Positions 63,519-64,000 of a stretch of DNA of 64,000 nucleotides are shown here, one piece after another. The stretch comes from an uncultured Saprospiraceae bacterium (GTDB lineage: Bacteria; Bacteroidota; Bacteroidia; Chitinophagales; Saprospiraceae): the NCBI GenBank assembly GCA_937929945.1, contig CALFUK010000012.1:1-64000 (forward strand), written 5' to 3'. How positions within the stretch are numbered: position 1 is the first letter of the stretch; each line of letters opens with the position of its first letter. The translations under genes were made by a program, and so were the position numbers. The notes beneath the pieces are model-generated. The model did no database searches, was not told where the DNA came from, and was given only the letters and a program-made list of their open reading frames with translations.

Positions 63519-64000
63519 TTGAATCCGAATAAGCAGCTATACTACTTTTCTATACTCTTGGCTCTGGTCATCCATGGGCCCATGCTGTTTATCTCATTTG
63601 AGCAAACTTATGATGCTTATGTGCATATATTTTTCGCAGAGCACTATGCAAGCCATTGGTTTGATCAGTGGAACTACAAATGGTATACAGGCTTCACCGT
63701 GACGAGCTATCCGCCCATGATTCATCAGCTCATTGCCGTAGCTTCCCTATTGGTAGGCTTGAAGGGAGGCTTCATACTATGTGCTCTGATATCGATCTTA
63801 TTATTTATCAGAGGGGTCTTTTATTTTAGTCGACTATGGGTCACAGAGAGATCCGCAGCTTATGCGGCCTGTGCGGCATCGCTTTGTTCTTCCTATGTAG
63901 AGGCCATACACATCTTTGGTCAATTGCCTAGCATCACAGGTATCGCTATCCTGCTGAACACACTGCCAGTGATCTATCAGTGGATCAGGTATGGCGGTGC
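63519..64000 (+). CDS. Partial polytopic membrane protein, cut by window end
   Basis: An open frame starting with TTG at 63519 (alternatively ATG at 63582) runs to the window edge, about 160 codons. Hydrophobic segments are YYFSILLALVIHGPMLFI, HQLIAVASLLVGLKGGFIL and CALISILLFIRGVFYF. Between the first two, QTYDAYVHIFFAEHYASHWF resembles the periplasmic loop of membrane glycosyltransferases that use polyprenyl-linked sugars. It is divergent from a GT2 gene whose family makes such sugar donors, so the two may work together. The 3' part is missing and the family call is tentative. Confidence 0.6.
   Translation, partial: MNPNKQLYYFSILLALVIHGPMLFISFEQTYDAYVHIFFAEHYASHWFDQWNYKWYTGFTVTSYPPMIHQLIAVASLLVGLKGGFILCALISILLFIRGVFYFSRLWVTERSAAYAACAASLCSSYVEAIHIFGQLPSITGIAILLNTLPVIYQWIRYGG

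Overview
The window reads as chromosome of a Bacteroidota bacterium, most likely in or near the Saprospiria (Lewinella/Saprospiraceae-like). Four lines of evidence support this. Four very large secreted proteins end in Por-secretion (T9SS type A) sorting domains. There are TonB-dependent receptors with carboxypeptidase-regulatory N-domains, one followed by a DUF4249 lipoprotein. Arginine biosynthesis uses an ArgF' acylornithine carbamoyltransferase. Several start codons are preceded by TAnnTTTG boxes, the Bacteroidota -7 element, with little sign of Shine-Dalgarno sites. I saw no rRNA, tRNA or CRISPR array. The assignment is inference from gene content.

Layout. 1-7.5 kb: the tail of an unseen gene with a strong terminator, an outer-membrane beta-barrel receptor, a methyltransferase-like gene, a DUF1214/DUF1254 pair whose first gene carries an in-frame stop, an EF-hand protein, a moaC-mobA-like pair and a MarR regulator. 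7.8-11.1 kb: a TonB receptor/DUF4249 operon. 11.5-30.8 kb: a surface-protein region with three T9SS cargo proteins (624, 948 and 2258 aa), a sterol-desaturase-like membrane enzyme, and an operon DUF1800 - DUF1501 - heme/discoidin/thrombospondin-repeat protein. The 948-aa protein contains about 33 nearly perfect M-V-D-T-M-x hexapeptides, and the 2258-aa protein contains a long degenerate version of the same pattern. 31-38 kb: an MBL hydrolase and GH113-like lipoprotein, a TonB-C protein, a patatin-like lipase, and an orphan two-component sensor with a beta-propeller periplasmic domain.

38.5-47.5 kb is a compact arginine gene cluster in the order GNAT - argG - argC - argD - argF' - HAD hydrolase - argB - argE-like - argH. 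It is enough to make arginine from glutamate through N-acylated intermediates: acylation, kinase, reductase, aminotransferase, carbamoylation of acylornithine, deacylation of acylcitrulline, then argininosuccinate synthase and lyase. The carbamoyltransferase has Ala at the residue that separates the acetyl- and succinyl-ornithine enzymes, so the acyl group used is open.

47.8-52.3 kb holds two TlpA-type thioredoxins, an outer-membrane barrel protein, a decayed REP-associated-type transposase with an A/C-only minisatellite, a His-rich lipoprotein and a probable 34-aa membrane peptide. 52.5-56.7 kb is the fourth T9SS giant. 56.7-64 kb holds housekeeping-type genes: TrpF-like, signal peptidase I with an extra membrane domain, an atypical SDR, an acyl-CoA thioesterase, a beta-propeller protein, a DUF1684 protein, a GT2 glycosyltransferase, and a membrane protein cut by the window end.
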